64,000 nt of DNA from Lawsonibacter hominis. GTDB lineage: Bacteria > Bacillota > Clostridia > Oscillospirales > Oscillospiraceae. The stretch covers positions 1 through 64,000 of the forward strand of contig NZ_JACOPP010000003.1 of NCBI RefSeq assembly GCF_014287895.1, written 5' to 3'. This document shows, one piece after another, positions 15,918 to 23,220 of this stretch; position 1 is the stretch's first letter, and every line of letters begins with the position of its first letter. The position numbers were made by a program, and so were the translations under genes. The notes beneath the pieces were generated by a model. It was not told the DNA's origin, made no database searches, and was given only the letters and a program-made list of their open reading frames with translations.

Positions 15918-16910
15918 ATGGTAAAATTTGAGGAAGAGACGTATCTGGACAATGTCCGCGGCGCCCTGGCGCTGAGAGGACAGATCGAGGCGATCGTGGA
16001 CGCGGCGGCCGGTCAGTGCGGCAATCTGTGCTGGCTGGGCATCGGCGGGACGTGGGCCAGCTGCCTTCAGACCACGGTACACATGAAGGAGCGCAGCGCC
16101 ATGGAGGTGTTTGCCCTCAACGCCGCCGAGTACAACACCACCGGCGACCGGCGGGTGGGGGAGCGGACCTTCGTGGTCATCTCGTCGGTGACGGGCACTA
16201 CGGAGGAGATGTGCGCGGCGGTGGAAAAGCTCCACGCCGCCGGCGCCCGGGTGCTGGGGTTCATCGACAAGGAGGACTCCCCCCTGGCCCGGGCGGTGGA
16301 CTGGTGCATCAGCTTCCCCCACAACGAGCAGCTGAAATTCTTCATGACGGCGGACCGGTTCATGTTCCTCCGGGGCGAGTTCAAAGACTACGACCGCTAC
16401 TACGCCCAGCTGGACGCCTGTCTGCCGGAGGGGCTGGCCGCGGCGGAAAAGGCCGCCGACGAGTTTGGCCGCTCCTTCGCCAAGGCGCACATGAACGACA
16501 AGCTCCACTATTTCGTGGGCGCTGGCACCCTTTACGGCGCCACCTACTCCTATGCCATGTGTTACTGGGAGGAAATGCACTGGATCCGCACCAAGTCCAT
16601 TCACGCCGCGGAGTTCTTCCACGGGATGCTGGAGATCGTGGACCGGGATACCCCGGTGACCGTGTTTGTTGGAGAGGACTCCCAGCGTGAGCTGGCCCTG
16701 CGGGTGGCCCACTTCCTGCCCAAGGTCTGCGGCAATTTCTGCGTGATCGACACGGCGGATTACCCCCTGGAGGGCATCGACCCGGAGTACCGCGGCAGCC
16801 TCAGCCACCTGCTGATGCACGCGGTGACCAACCGTATCGACGCCCATTTGGAGGCGCTGTCCGGCCACGATATGAAGCTGCGGCGCTATTACCGCCAGAT
16901 GGAATATTGA
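15918..16910 (+). CDS. frlB: Fructoselysine 6-phosphate deglycase (FrlB-like, SIS domains)
   Basis: 330 residues, with GAGGAGAG before the ATG. There are two SIS modules, about 35-165 and 195-325. The first carries WLGIGGTWASC and VVISSVTGTTEE phosphosugar loops. The second carries the FrlB/FraB signature AEFFHGMLEIV. Glu219 and His235 are 16 residues apart, as the catalytic Glu/His pair is in FrlB and FraB deglycases. The end, RRYYRQMEY, mirrors the RRYYGGLVEY end of E. coli FrlB. The enzyme splits fructoselysine 6-phosphate into lysine and glucose 6-phosphate in the cytoplasm. With frlC and frlD next to it, the assignment is firm for the Amadori class; the exact amine is not. Confidence 0.85.
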   Translation: MVKFEEETYLDNVRGALALRGQIEAIVDAAAGQCGNLCWLGIGGTWASCLQTTVHMKERSAMEVFALNAAEYNTTGDRRVGERTFVVISSVTGTTEEMCAAVEKLHAAGARVLGFIDKEDSPLARAVDWCISFPHNEQLKFFMTADRFMFLRGEFKDYDRYYAQLDACLPEGLAAAEKAADEFGRSFAKAHMNDKLHYFVGAGTLYGATYSYAMCYWEEMHWIRTKSIHAAEFFHGMLEIVDRDTPVTVFVGEDSQRELALRVAHFLPKVCGNFCVIDTADYPLEGIDPEYRGSLSHLLMHAVTNRIDAHLEALSGHDMKLRRYYRQMEY

Positions 16911-16918
16911 TGCTGACC

Positions 16919-16951
16919 GCGCGGGGCGGAGGACTCTCCTCCGCCCCGCGC
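16919..16951 (+). promoter_or_regulatory. Intercistronic hairpin between frlB and frlC
   Basis: A 15-bp perfect stem (GCGCGGGGCGGAGGA and its complement) with a CTC loop and no T-run. It probably protects or partly attenuates the message, making frlB and the transporter more abundant than frlC and frlD. Confidence 0.5.
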
Positions 16952-16967
16952 CCGTTGCGGAGGAGAC

Positions 16968-17783
16968 ATGAAATTCGGACTGTTTACCTGTGGATATCAG
17001 CGCGCCGCGCTGGAAGATGCGTTTGCAGACGCCGTCCGTTTCGGATATGATTATATTGAGCTCTGGGGCGGGCGGCCCCACGGGTTTGCCCCGGATCTGC
17101 TTTCTGGCGATGGAGCGGAGGTCCGGGCGCTGATCCGGCGCTTTGGGGTGCCGGTGAAGGTCTATACCCCGGAGCACAACGCCTACCCCTACAACTATAT
17201 GCTGGGCAGCCCGCGGCAGTGGGAGGACAGCATGGAGTACCTGGAGGCCGCCATCCGGGCCGGAGCCGCCGTCGGAGCGGAGTACACGCTCGTCTCCATG
17301 GGACACAGCGGCGGCCTCCCGCCCCAGGAGAGGACGCGGCGCCTGGAGCGCAGCCTGCTCCGCCTGGCAGACGCGGCACAGCGCCTGGGCCACGCCCTGG
17401 TGGTGGAGAACCTGACCCCCTGCGAGTCGGACGTGTGCACCGACCTGGACTCCTATGCCGCCCTGCTGGAGCGCCTGGACCATCCCGCCCTGTTCGGCAT
17501 GTGCGATGCGGCGGCGCCTTTTGTGCAGGGCGAGGACCCGGCGGACTATCCCCGCCGCCTGGGGAGCCGGATGCGGCATCTCCACCTGGTGGATTCCGAT
17601 GGGGTCAGCGAGACCCATCTGGTGCCCGGCGAGGGCGTGATGCCGCTGGGCCGGGTGCTGCGGGACATCCGCGCGGCGGGCTATGACGGCGCCGCCACCC
17701 TGGAGCTGGTAACCCACTATATTGACGCCCCCTCCCGGTATGCGCGGCTGGCGCTGGAGCGGGCAAAGGAGCTGATGGTATGA
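16968..17783 (+). CDS. frlC: FrlC-like ketoamine 3-epimerase
   Basis: 271 residues, with GGAGGAGA before the ATG. It is a TIM-barrel sugar phosphate isomerase/epimerase. The resemblance to E. coli FrlC is close along the whole length: FTCGYQRAALEDAF, YDYIELWGGRPHGFAPDL, YTPEHNAYPYNYMLG, VENLTPCES, RHLHLVDSDGVSETHLVPGEG and ATLELVTHYI. Metal ligands should be the Glu, Asp, His and Glu residues in VEN, MCDAA, HLHLVDSD and LELV. FrlC interconverts fructoselysine and psicoselysine, so the organism can probably use both epimers. Its stop overlaps the frlD ATG. Confidence 0.87.
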   Translation: MKFGLFTCGYQRAALEDAFADAVRFGYDYIELWGGRPHGFAPDLLSGDGAEVRALIRRFGVPVKVYTPEHNAYPYNYMLGSPRQWEDSMEYLEAAIRAGAAVGAEYTLVSMGHSGGLPPQERTRRLERSLLRLADAAQRLGHALVVENLTPCESDVCTDLDSYAALLERLDHPALFGMCDAAAPFVQGEDPADYPRRLGSRMRHLHLVDSDGVSETHLVPGEGVMPLGRVLRDIRAAGYDGAATLELVTHYIDAPSRYARLALERAKELMV

Positions 17784-18565
17784 AGATTGCCTGCGTAGGC
17801 GATAACTGCGTGGATTATTACGACAACACCGGCGAGGCGTTTCCCGGCGGGAACCCGGTCAACGTGGCGGTCTACGTCCGCCGTATGGGCGGACAGTCCG
17901 CCTATCTCGGCGCGGTGGGGAGCGACGAATACGGCGGGCTGATCCTCCGGGCGCTGGAGGAAAAGGGCGTGGATGTGCGCCGGGTGAAGCGCCTGCCCGG
18001 AGCCACCGCGCTCAGCCACGTCTGTCTCATCGACGGCGAGCGGGTGTTCGGCGACTACGACGAGGGCGTGATGGCGCAGTTCGTCCTCGCGCCCGGCGAT
18101 GTGGAGTTCCTCTGCTCCCATGACCTGGTGGTGTCCGGGCTGTGGGGGCGTGTGGAAAAGAGCCTGGCCCAGATTGCGGCCCGGGGGGTGCCGGTCGCCT
18201 TCGACTGCGCCGAGCGGCCGGAGGACGAGGCCGCCCAAATCGCCCTTCCCCATACCACACTGGCCTTTTTCTCCGACGACGCCAGCGATTTGGAGCGCCT
18301 GAAGGAGCGTCTGACGGCGGTGGCGGCGCTGGGCCCCCGGGTGGTCGTGGCGACCCGGGGAGAAAAGGGCAGCGTGGCCTTTGACGGCGCGGCGTTCCAT
18401 ACACAGGGCGTCCTGCCCTGCGTGGTGAAAGACACCATGGGGGCGGGGGACAGCTACATCGCCGGGTTCGTGATGGAATATCTGCGGGGAAAGGACATCC
18501 CGGCCTGCATGGCCGCCGGCGCGGCCAGCAGCGCCGTGACACTGGGCTATGTTGGCGCATGGTGA
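17780..18565 (+). CDS. frlD: Fructoselysine 6-kinase (FrlD-like, PfkB family)
   Basis: 261 residues. The ATG overlaps the frlC stop by four bases. PfkB signatures are at both ends: GGNPVNVAVYVRRMGG near residue 25 and DTMGAGDSYIAGF near 220, where the Asp is the catalytic base. RVFGDYDEGVMAQF near 90 and the terminal GYVGAW are shared with E. coli FrlD (RVFGDYTEGVMADF, QYHGAW). It phosphorylates the incoming ketoamine at O6, making the FrlB substrate. It is the last gene of the operon; a terminator follows 160 bases later. Confidence 0.9.
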   Translation: MKIACVGDNCVDYYDNTGEAFPGGNPVNVAVYVRRMGGQSAYLGAVGSDEYGGLILRALEEKGVDVRRVKRLPGATALSHVCLIDGERVFGDYDEGVMAQFVLAPGDVEFLCSHDLVVSGLWGRVEKSLAQIAARGVPVAFDCAERPEDEAAQIALPHTTLAFFSDDASDLERLKERLTAVAALGPRVVVATRGEKGSVAFDGAAFHTQGVLPCVVKDTMGAGDSYIAGFVMEYLRGKDIPACMAAGAASSAVTLGYVGAW

Positions 18566-18723
18566 TCGCGACCGGTTTCCCCCTTCGTGCCAATGCAGGG
18601 GGCGCGTGCGCCCGAATGCCGGCCGCCGGCGCTGCGTGTTGCACATGATTATACCAAGACCTTCCGGGCGCCGGGATCGCCGGGGCCCCGGTCCTGCCGG
18701 AGGTGCCGGTGGCCGCTGGAGCC

Positions 18724-18761
18724 AAAAAGGCGGATACGACTTGAGTCGTATCCGCCTTTTT
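18724..18761. terminator. Bidirectional terminator between frlD and trmO
   Basis: A 17-bp perfect stem with a 4-base loop is flanked by A5 on the left and T5 on the right, so it works for both converging transcripts. Confidence 0.9.
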
Positions 18762-18844
18762 GGAGGGCGCACGCCGGCCGCGCCCCAAGGGGAACTTACA
18801 TCCGGGGCCGGCAGCCCCGCCTGGAAAAGCCCGGCTGCATTGAC

Positions 18845-19537
18845 TCAATGCGCGGGCAGCGGACGCACATCCAGAACGGTAAGAAGCTGGCCGCACACAG
18901 AAAAACGAACGTTTAAGCCCGCAAAATCCAAGCCGTAGACCCGGTCCGGATCCTTTTGATAGGCCGGGCGGGGGTCGCAGGAGAGCACGCCCGTCAGGGC
19001 CGCCCGCTTTTCCGGGGGCACCCGCTCCAGCAGGCCGGGCGGAAAGACGACCTCCAAAACCGTGTCCGCGCCGGGGGCAAAGCCGGCGGTGGCCTCGGGC
19101 CGGATATCGGAATAGGGCAGATAAGGCTTGATATCGAAAATAGGCGTGCCGTCCACCAGATCGGCGCCCGCCACCCGCAGCACAGGCCCCAGCCCGGGCT
19201 GCTCCTCCACTCCAAGCAGCCGCACGCAGGAGAGCCCGATGGGATTGGGGCGGAAGGGAGAGCGGGTGGCGAAGACCCCCAGCCGCGCATTACCGCCCAG
19301 CCGGGGCGGACGGACCGTCGGGGACCAGGTCTTCCGCACCGCCTGGGAAAATTGCCAGATCAGCCAGATGTGGGAAAAGCCGTCCAGTCCCCGCAGCGCA
19401 TCCGGGTTGCGGAATTCCGGTTCAAAGACCACCAGAGCCTCCAGCGCGTCCACCAGGCCGCTCTGCCGGGGGACTCCGAATTTGGTGGGAAAGTCGCTCC
19501 GGATGCGGGCGATGCATTTCATGAGCAGATCCGTCAT
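18845..19537 (-). CDS. trmO: TrmO-type tRNA t6A37 methyltransferase
   Basis: 230 residues from the ATG at 19537, with AGGAGG seven bases before it. It is a TrmO/TsaA (YaeB) beta-barrel enzyme: LDGFSHIWLIWQF near residue 50, RSPFRPNPIGLSCVRLLGV near 92 and DGTPIFDIKPYLPYSD near 128. It uses S-adenosylmethionine to N6-methylate threonylcarbamoyl-adenosine 37 of some tRNAs. The length suits the bacterial two-domain form. It is a single-gene transcript with its own TTGCCT-17-TACAAT promoter. Confidence 0.85.
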   Translation of the reverse strand: MTDLLMKCIARIRSDFPTKFGVPRQSGLVDALEALVVFEPEFRNPDALRGLDGFSHIWLIWQFSQAVRKTWSPTVRPPRLGGNARLGVFATRSPFRPNPIGLSCVRLLGVEEQPGLGPVLRVAGADLVDGTPIFDIKPYLPYSDIRPEATAGFAPGADTVLEVVFPPGLLERVPPEKRAALTGVLSCDPRPAYQKDPDRVYGLDFAGLNVRFSVCGQLLTVLDVRPLPAH

Positions 19538-19565
19538 GCCATTGCCTCCTCTGTGTACTGCTCCG

Positions 19566-19594
19566 ATTGTAGCGCCTTATGGGCCAAAAGGCAA
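19566..19594 (-). promoter_or_regulatory. trmO promoter
   Basis: On the minus strand TTGCCT (19594-19589), 17 bases and TACAAT (19571-19566), about 28 bases before the ATG. Confidence 0.6.
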
Positions 19595-19844
19595 AGATTT
19601 TTTGCCTGTGTGCAGCAGCTTGCCTGACGAAAGGGGGTTGCGGGCGGAGAGGAGGCCGGCCAATGGAACAGGGAGGCGCGGCGGAAGCAGGCCGTCGGCG
19701 GAACTGTGCGGAGCCTCGCCCTGCCGGCGCCCGCTTTCCCCGTGTAAATGCACACCGCGGCCGCCCTTTCGGGAAAACAGATCATATGGCAGGGGGAAAT
19801 GGAAAACAAGGAGTGGATTATGGACAAAATCGGATGGTTTTGTA

Positions 19845-19872
19845 TTGCAATTTATGATGCAAATGATATAAT
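19845..19872 (+). promoter_or_regulatory. ppdK promoter
   Basis: TTGCAA (19845-19850), a 16-base spacer and TATAAT (19867-19872) preceded by TGA, an extended -10. The rest of the 19538-19844 gap shows only the trmO promoter. Confidence 0.7.
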
Positions 19873-19908
19873 AATGCCCGTAACGACTATCTTAGGAGGA
19901 ATGTGACT

Positions 19909-22551
19909 ATGGCCAACGCGCATAAGTACGTGTACCTGTTCTCTGAAGGCAACGGCTCCATGCGGGAACTGCTGGGCGGCAAGGGCGCCAACCTGGCTGA
20001 GATGACCAATCTGGGCATGCCGGTACCCCAGGGCTTCACTGTGACCACCGAGGCATGCACCCAGTATTATACGGATGGCCGCCAGATCAATGAGGACATC
20101 CAGACCCAGATCTATGAGTACCTGGGCAAGATGGAGGAGATCTGCGGCAAGAAATTTGCCGATCCCGTCAATCCTCTGCTGGTCTCGGTCCGCTCCGGCG
20201 CCCGGGCTTCCATGCCCGGCATGATGGACACGATCCTCAACCTGGGCCTGAACGACACGGTGGTGGAGGGCCTGGCCAAGTTTACCAACAACCCCCGCTT
20301 TGCCTACGACTCCTATCGCCGGTTTATCCAGATGTTCTCCGACGTGGTCATGGAGCTGTCCAAGAAACGCTTTGAAGAGATCATCGACGCGCTGAAGGAG
20401 AAGAAGGGCGTCAAGCAGGATGTGGAACTGGACACCGACGATATGAAAGAGCTGGTGCGCCTGTTCAAGCAGTTCTATCAGAACGAGAAGGGCGAGGCCT
20501 TCCCCCAGGACCCCAAGGTGCAGCTGATGGAGGCGGTCAAGGCCGTGTTCCGCTCCTGGGACAACCCCCGCGCCAACGTGTATCGCCGCATGAACGAGAT
20601 CCCCTACGACTGGGGCACCGCCGTCAATGTGCAGTCCATGGTCTTCGGCAATTCCGGGGACAACTCCGGCACCGGCGTGGCGTTTACCCGCAACCCGGCG
20701 ACCGGTGAAAAGGCCCTGTTCGGCGAGTACCTCATCAACGCCCAGGGCGAGGATGTGGTGGCCGGCGTGCGTACCCCCTCCCCCATCTCCAAGCTTCATG
20801 AGGAGATGCCCGCGGTATATGAGCAGTTTGCCGAGATCGCCAATAAGCTGGAGCAGCACTATAAGGATATGCAGGACATGGAGTTCACCATCGAGAACGG
20901 AAAGCTCTACATGCTCCAGACCCGCAACGGCAAGCGTACCGCCGCCGCCGCCCTGAAGGTGGCCGTGGACCTGGTGGACGAGGGGATGATCAGCGAGAAG
21001 GAGGCTGTGCTGCGGGTGGAGCCCAAGCAGCTGGACTCCCTGCTCCATCCTCAGTTTGACGCCGCGGCCCTGAAGAAGGCCGAGATCGTCGGCAAGGGTC
21101 TGGCCGCTTCCCCCGGCGCCGCCTGCGGCAAGGTGGTCTTCACCGCCGAGGAGGCCAAGCAGTGGCACGAGCGGGGCGAGAAGGTCATCCTGGTCCGCCT
21201 GGAGACCTCCCCCGAGGACATCGAGGGCATGCAGGTGGCCCAGGGCATCCTGACCGTCCGGGGCGGCATGACCTCCCACGCCGCCGTGGTGGCCCGCGGC
21301 ATGGGCACCTGCTGCGTGTCCGGCTGCGGCGAGATCGTGGTGGACTATGACAACAAGTGCTTTACGCTGGCCGGTAAGACCTATCGGGAGGGCGACTGGA
21401 TCTCCATCGACGGTTCCACGGGCAACATCTACGGCGAGGCCGTGCCCACCGTGCCCGCCGACCCCTCCACCGGCCCCTTCGGGCGCTTTATGGGCTGGGC
21501 CGACCAGTACCGCCAGCTTATGGTGTACACAAACGCCGATAACCCCCGCGACGCCGCCCAGGGCTATGCCTTCGGCGCCCAGGGCATCGGCCTGTGCCGC
21601 ACCGAGCATATGTTCTTCGAGGGCGAGCGCATCAAGGCGATCCGCGAGATGATCGTGGCCGACAACGTGGACGACCGCAAGAAGGCCCTGGCTAAGATCA
21701 TGCCCTATCAGCAGGGCGACTTTGAGGGCATCTACGAGGCCATGGAGGGCCAGCCCGTGGTCATCCGCTTCCTGGACCCCCCGCTGCATGAGTTCCTCCC
21801 CACCAAGGAGGAGGACATCCAGGAGATCGCCAAGGAGATGGGCATCTCGGTGGAGAAGCTCCGCAACGTCATTGCCTCGCTGCATGAGTTCAACCCCATG
21901 ATGGGCCACCGTGGCTGCCGTCTGGCCGTCTCCTACCCGGAGATCGCCGAAATGCAGACCACCGCCGTCATCAACGCCGCCATTAACGTGCAGAAGAAGC
22001 ACCCCGACTGGAAGATGGTCCCCGAGATCATGATCCCCCTGGTGGGCGAGGTCAAGGAGCTCAAGTACGTCAAGGACGTGGTGGTGGCCACCGCCAACGC
22101 GCTCCTCAAGGCCGCCGGCAGCGACATGAAGTATGAGGTCGGCACCATGATCGAGATCCCCCGCGCCGCCCTGACCGCCGACGAGATCGCCAAGGAGGCC
22201 GAGTTCTTCTCCTTCGGGACCAACGACCTGACCCAGATGACCTTCGGCTTCAGCCGCGACGACGCGGGCAAATTCCTCTCCTACTACTACGATAAGAAGA
22301 TCTATGAGTCCGACCCCTTTGCCCACCTGGATCAGAAGGGCGTGGGCAAACTGGTGGCCATGGCCGCCAAGCTGGGCCGCGAGACCCGTCCGAACATCCA
22401 TCTGGGTATCTGCGGCGAGCACGGCGGCGACCCCACCAGCGTGGAGTTCTGCCACAAGGTGGGCCTGGACTATGTGTCCTGCTCCCCCTACCGCGTGCCC
22501 ATCGCCCGGCTGGCCGCCGCGCAGGCCGCCATCAAGAACCCCAGAAGTTAA
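19909..22551 (+). CDS. ppdK: Pyruvate, phosphate dikinase
   Basis: 880 residues starting at the ATG at 19909; AGGAGGA is 8 bases upstream, and a GTG at 19903 is less well placed. The domains are in standard order. The ATP-grasp domain is at about 1-340 (LLGGKGANLAEM, FGNSGDNSGTGVAFTRNPATGE). The swivelling phosphohistidine domain is at about 380-510, with the catalytic His in GGMTSHAAVVARG. The C-terminal PEP/pyruvate barrel is at about 520-880 (GIGLCRTEHMF, GTNDLTQMTFGFSRDD, and catalytic Cys in HLGICGEHGGDP). It interconverts pyruvate, ATP and phosphate with PEP, AMP and PPi. It is often used glycolytically in anaerobes to save energy through PPi. Monocistronic, with its own promoter and terminator. 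Confidence 0.96.
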   Translation: MANAHKYVYLFSEGNGSMRELLGGKGANLAEMTNLGMPVPQGFTVTTEACTQYYTDGRQINEDIQTQIYEYLGKMEEICGKKFADPVNPLLVSVRSGARASMPGMMDTILNLGLNDTVVEGLAKFTNNPRFAYDSYRRFIQMFSDVVMELSKKRFEEIIDALKEKKGVKQDVELDTDDMKELVRLFKQFYQNEKGEAFPQDPKVQLMEAVKAVFRSWDNPRANVYRRMNEIPYDWGTAVNVQSMVFGNSGDNSGTGVAFTRNPATGEKALFGEYLINAQGEDVVAGVRTPSPISKLHEEMPAVYEQFAEIANKLEQHYKDMQDMEFTIENGKLYMLQTRNGKRTAAAALKVAVDLVDEGMISEKEAVLRVEPKQLDSLLHPQFDAAALKKAEIVGKGLAASPGAACGKVVFTAEEAKQWHERGEKVILVRLETSPEDIEGMQVAQGILTVRGGMTSHAAVVARGMGTCCVSGCGEIVVDYDNKCFTLAGKTYREGDWISIDGSTGNIYGEAVPTVPADPSTGPFGRFMGWADQYRQLMVYTNADNPRDAAQGYAFGAQGIGLCRTEHMFFEGERIKAIREMIVADNVDDRKKALAKIMPYQQGDFEGIYEAMEGQPVVIRFLDPPLHEFLPTKEEDIQEIAKEMGISVEKLRNVIASLHEFNPMMGHRGCRLAVSYPEIAEMQTTAVINAAINVQKKHPDWKMVPEIMIPLVGEVKELKYVKDVVVATANALLKAAGSDMKYEVGTMIEIPRAALTADEIAKEAEFFSFGTNDLTQMTFGFSRDDAGKFLSYYYDKKIYESDPFAHLDQKGVGKLVAMAAKLGRETRPNIHLGICGEHGGDPTSVEFCHKVGLDYVSCSPYRVPIARLAAAQAAIKNPRS

Positions 22552-22568
22552 AAGAATTCCGCCGCGTC

Positions 22569-22604
22569 AGGCGCCCCGGTTCACACAAGGGACCGGGGCG
22601 CCTT
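22569..22604 (+). terminator. ppdK terminator
   Basis: A 12-bp GC-rich stem (AGGCGCCCCGGT and its complement) with an 11-base loop. The trailing T-run is short. Confidence 0.65.
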
Positions 22605-22659
22605 GCTGCGTCTGCGGAACGATACACAGAACAGTGGATATTTGCAGTATCCTGTAGTA

Positions 22660-22818
22660 GAATTAAACTGTCACAAAAGCGAAAGAGCCGCCTATGTCCG
22701 CAACATCAAGAACTATCTGCTGGTGGCCCTGTATGACGCTCTCAGCACCATCAACAGCCACTATTCTTCCCTGACGCAGCACGATATGTATGGGGCCGGG
22801 GAAAGGGGGCGCGGCTAA
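22660..22818 (+). pseudogene. C-terminal scrap of a RepA/DUF6017-type replication initiator
   Basis: The frame ending at the TAA at 22816-22818 reads YVRNIKNYLLVALYDALST, then SHYSSLTQHDMYG. This resembles the conserved C-terminal tail of the RepA/DUF6017 replication initiators of Firmicutes plasmids and integrative elements (RNIK-YLL-ALYNAP pattern). No start or N-terminal domain is present. It is probably a scar left by element excision. Recognition is from memory of the family tail, so moderate confidence. Confidence 0.45.
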
Positions 22819-23072
22819 GGGATGTCGCCGCATCGGTCATGGAGCGCTCCCGAACGCTCGGCGCGCTTACGGTGGCCGAGGGGATCGAGACGCCGGAACA
22901 GCTTGCATTCCTGCGGGCGGTGGGCTGCGATCTGATCCAGGGCTGCATTTATGCAAAGCCGCTTCCCGTTCCGGCGTTTGAGGCGTGGCGCGCCGCGCGG
23001 GGACAGAATGCCGGGGCGGATCTTTCGCGAAACGAACGGATTGACAGCGGGCCGAAACAGGAGTTACAATAA
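22806..23072 (+). pseudogene. C-terminal fragment of an EAL-domain phosphodiesterase
   Basis: The frame reads LRDVAASVMERSRTLGALT, then VAEGIETPEQLAFLRAVGCD and LIQGCIYAKPLPVPAFEAW. This is the last third of an EAL domain, with the AEGIET and IQG-KPLP blocks intact. The EAL motif itself and every catalytic acid before it are gone. It overlaps the end of the initiator scrap. An ATG at 22839 without a clear ribosome site could give a 77-residue product, but it cannot hydrolyse cyclic di-GMP. Confidence 0.75.
23041..23070 (+). promoter_or_regulatory. Promoter of the riboswitch-led cyclic di-GMP operon
   Basis: A consensus TTGACA (23041-23046), 18 bases and TACAAT (23065-23070). It lies inside the tail of the EAL fragment and points into the riboswitch. 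Confidence 0.8.
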
Positions 23073-23078
23073 AAACGA

Positions 23079-23160
23079 ACAAAATACGGTGGCAAACCCG
23101 CCGAAAGGCGGCGACGCAAAGCTAAAGGGCCTGTATGGATGATGGCAGCCAGCTGCACGA
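23079..23160 (+). promoter_or_regulatory. Cyclic di-GMP-I (GEMM-I) riboswitch aptamer
   Basis: The landmarks come in the family order: ACGGTGGCAAACC at 23086, a GAAA-tetraloop stem CCGCC-GAAA-GGCGG (23098-23111), the highly conserved GACGCAAAGCTA (23113-23124), GGGCCT, and a second arm with ATGGCAGCCAGCTGC (23142-23156). This matches the class I cyclic di-GMP riboswitch consensus, where the tetraloop docks in the second arm. It begins about 9 bases after the promoter -10 and lies before a GGDEF and an EAL gene. With the terminator just downstream it probably acts by transcription control. Confidence 0.88.
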
Positions 23161-23169
23161 TTTCAGTTT

Positions 23170-23200
23170 AGCCCTGCCATACCCTGGCAGGGCTTTGCAT
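23170..23200 (+). terminator. Expression-platform terminator of the riboswitch
   Basis: AGCCCTGCC and GGCAGGGCT form a 9-bp stem, followed by a loose T-rich tail (TTGCATTT). It lies 10 bases after the aptamer and 20 before the gene, the right place for ligand-gated read-through. Confidence 0.65.
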
Positions 23201-23220
23201 TTGGCGCGGACGGCAGAGAG

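Noticed and set aside
15666..17717. 683-codon minus-strand frame over frlB and frlC
   Set aside because: The + strand proteins match FrlB and FrlC over their full length; the antisense frame has no recognisable domain.
19852..22455. 867-codon minus-strand open frame opposite ppdK
   Set aside because: Repetitive Leu/His/Gly/Val content, no motif, and the + strand is a perfect pyruvate phosphate dikinase.
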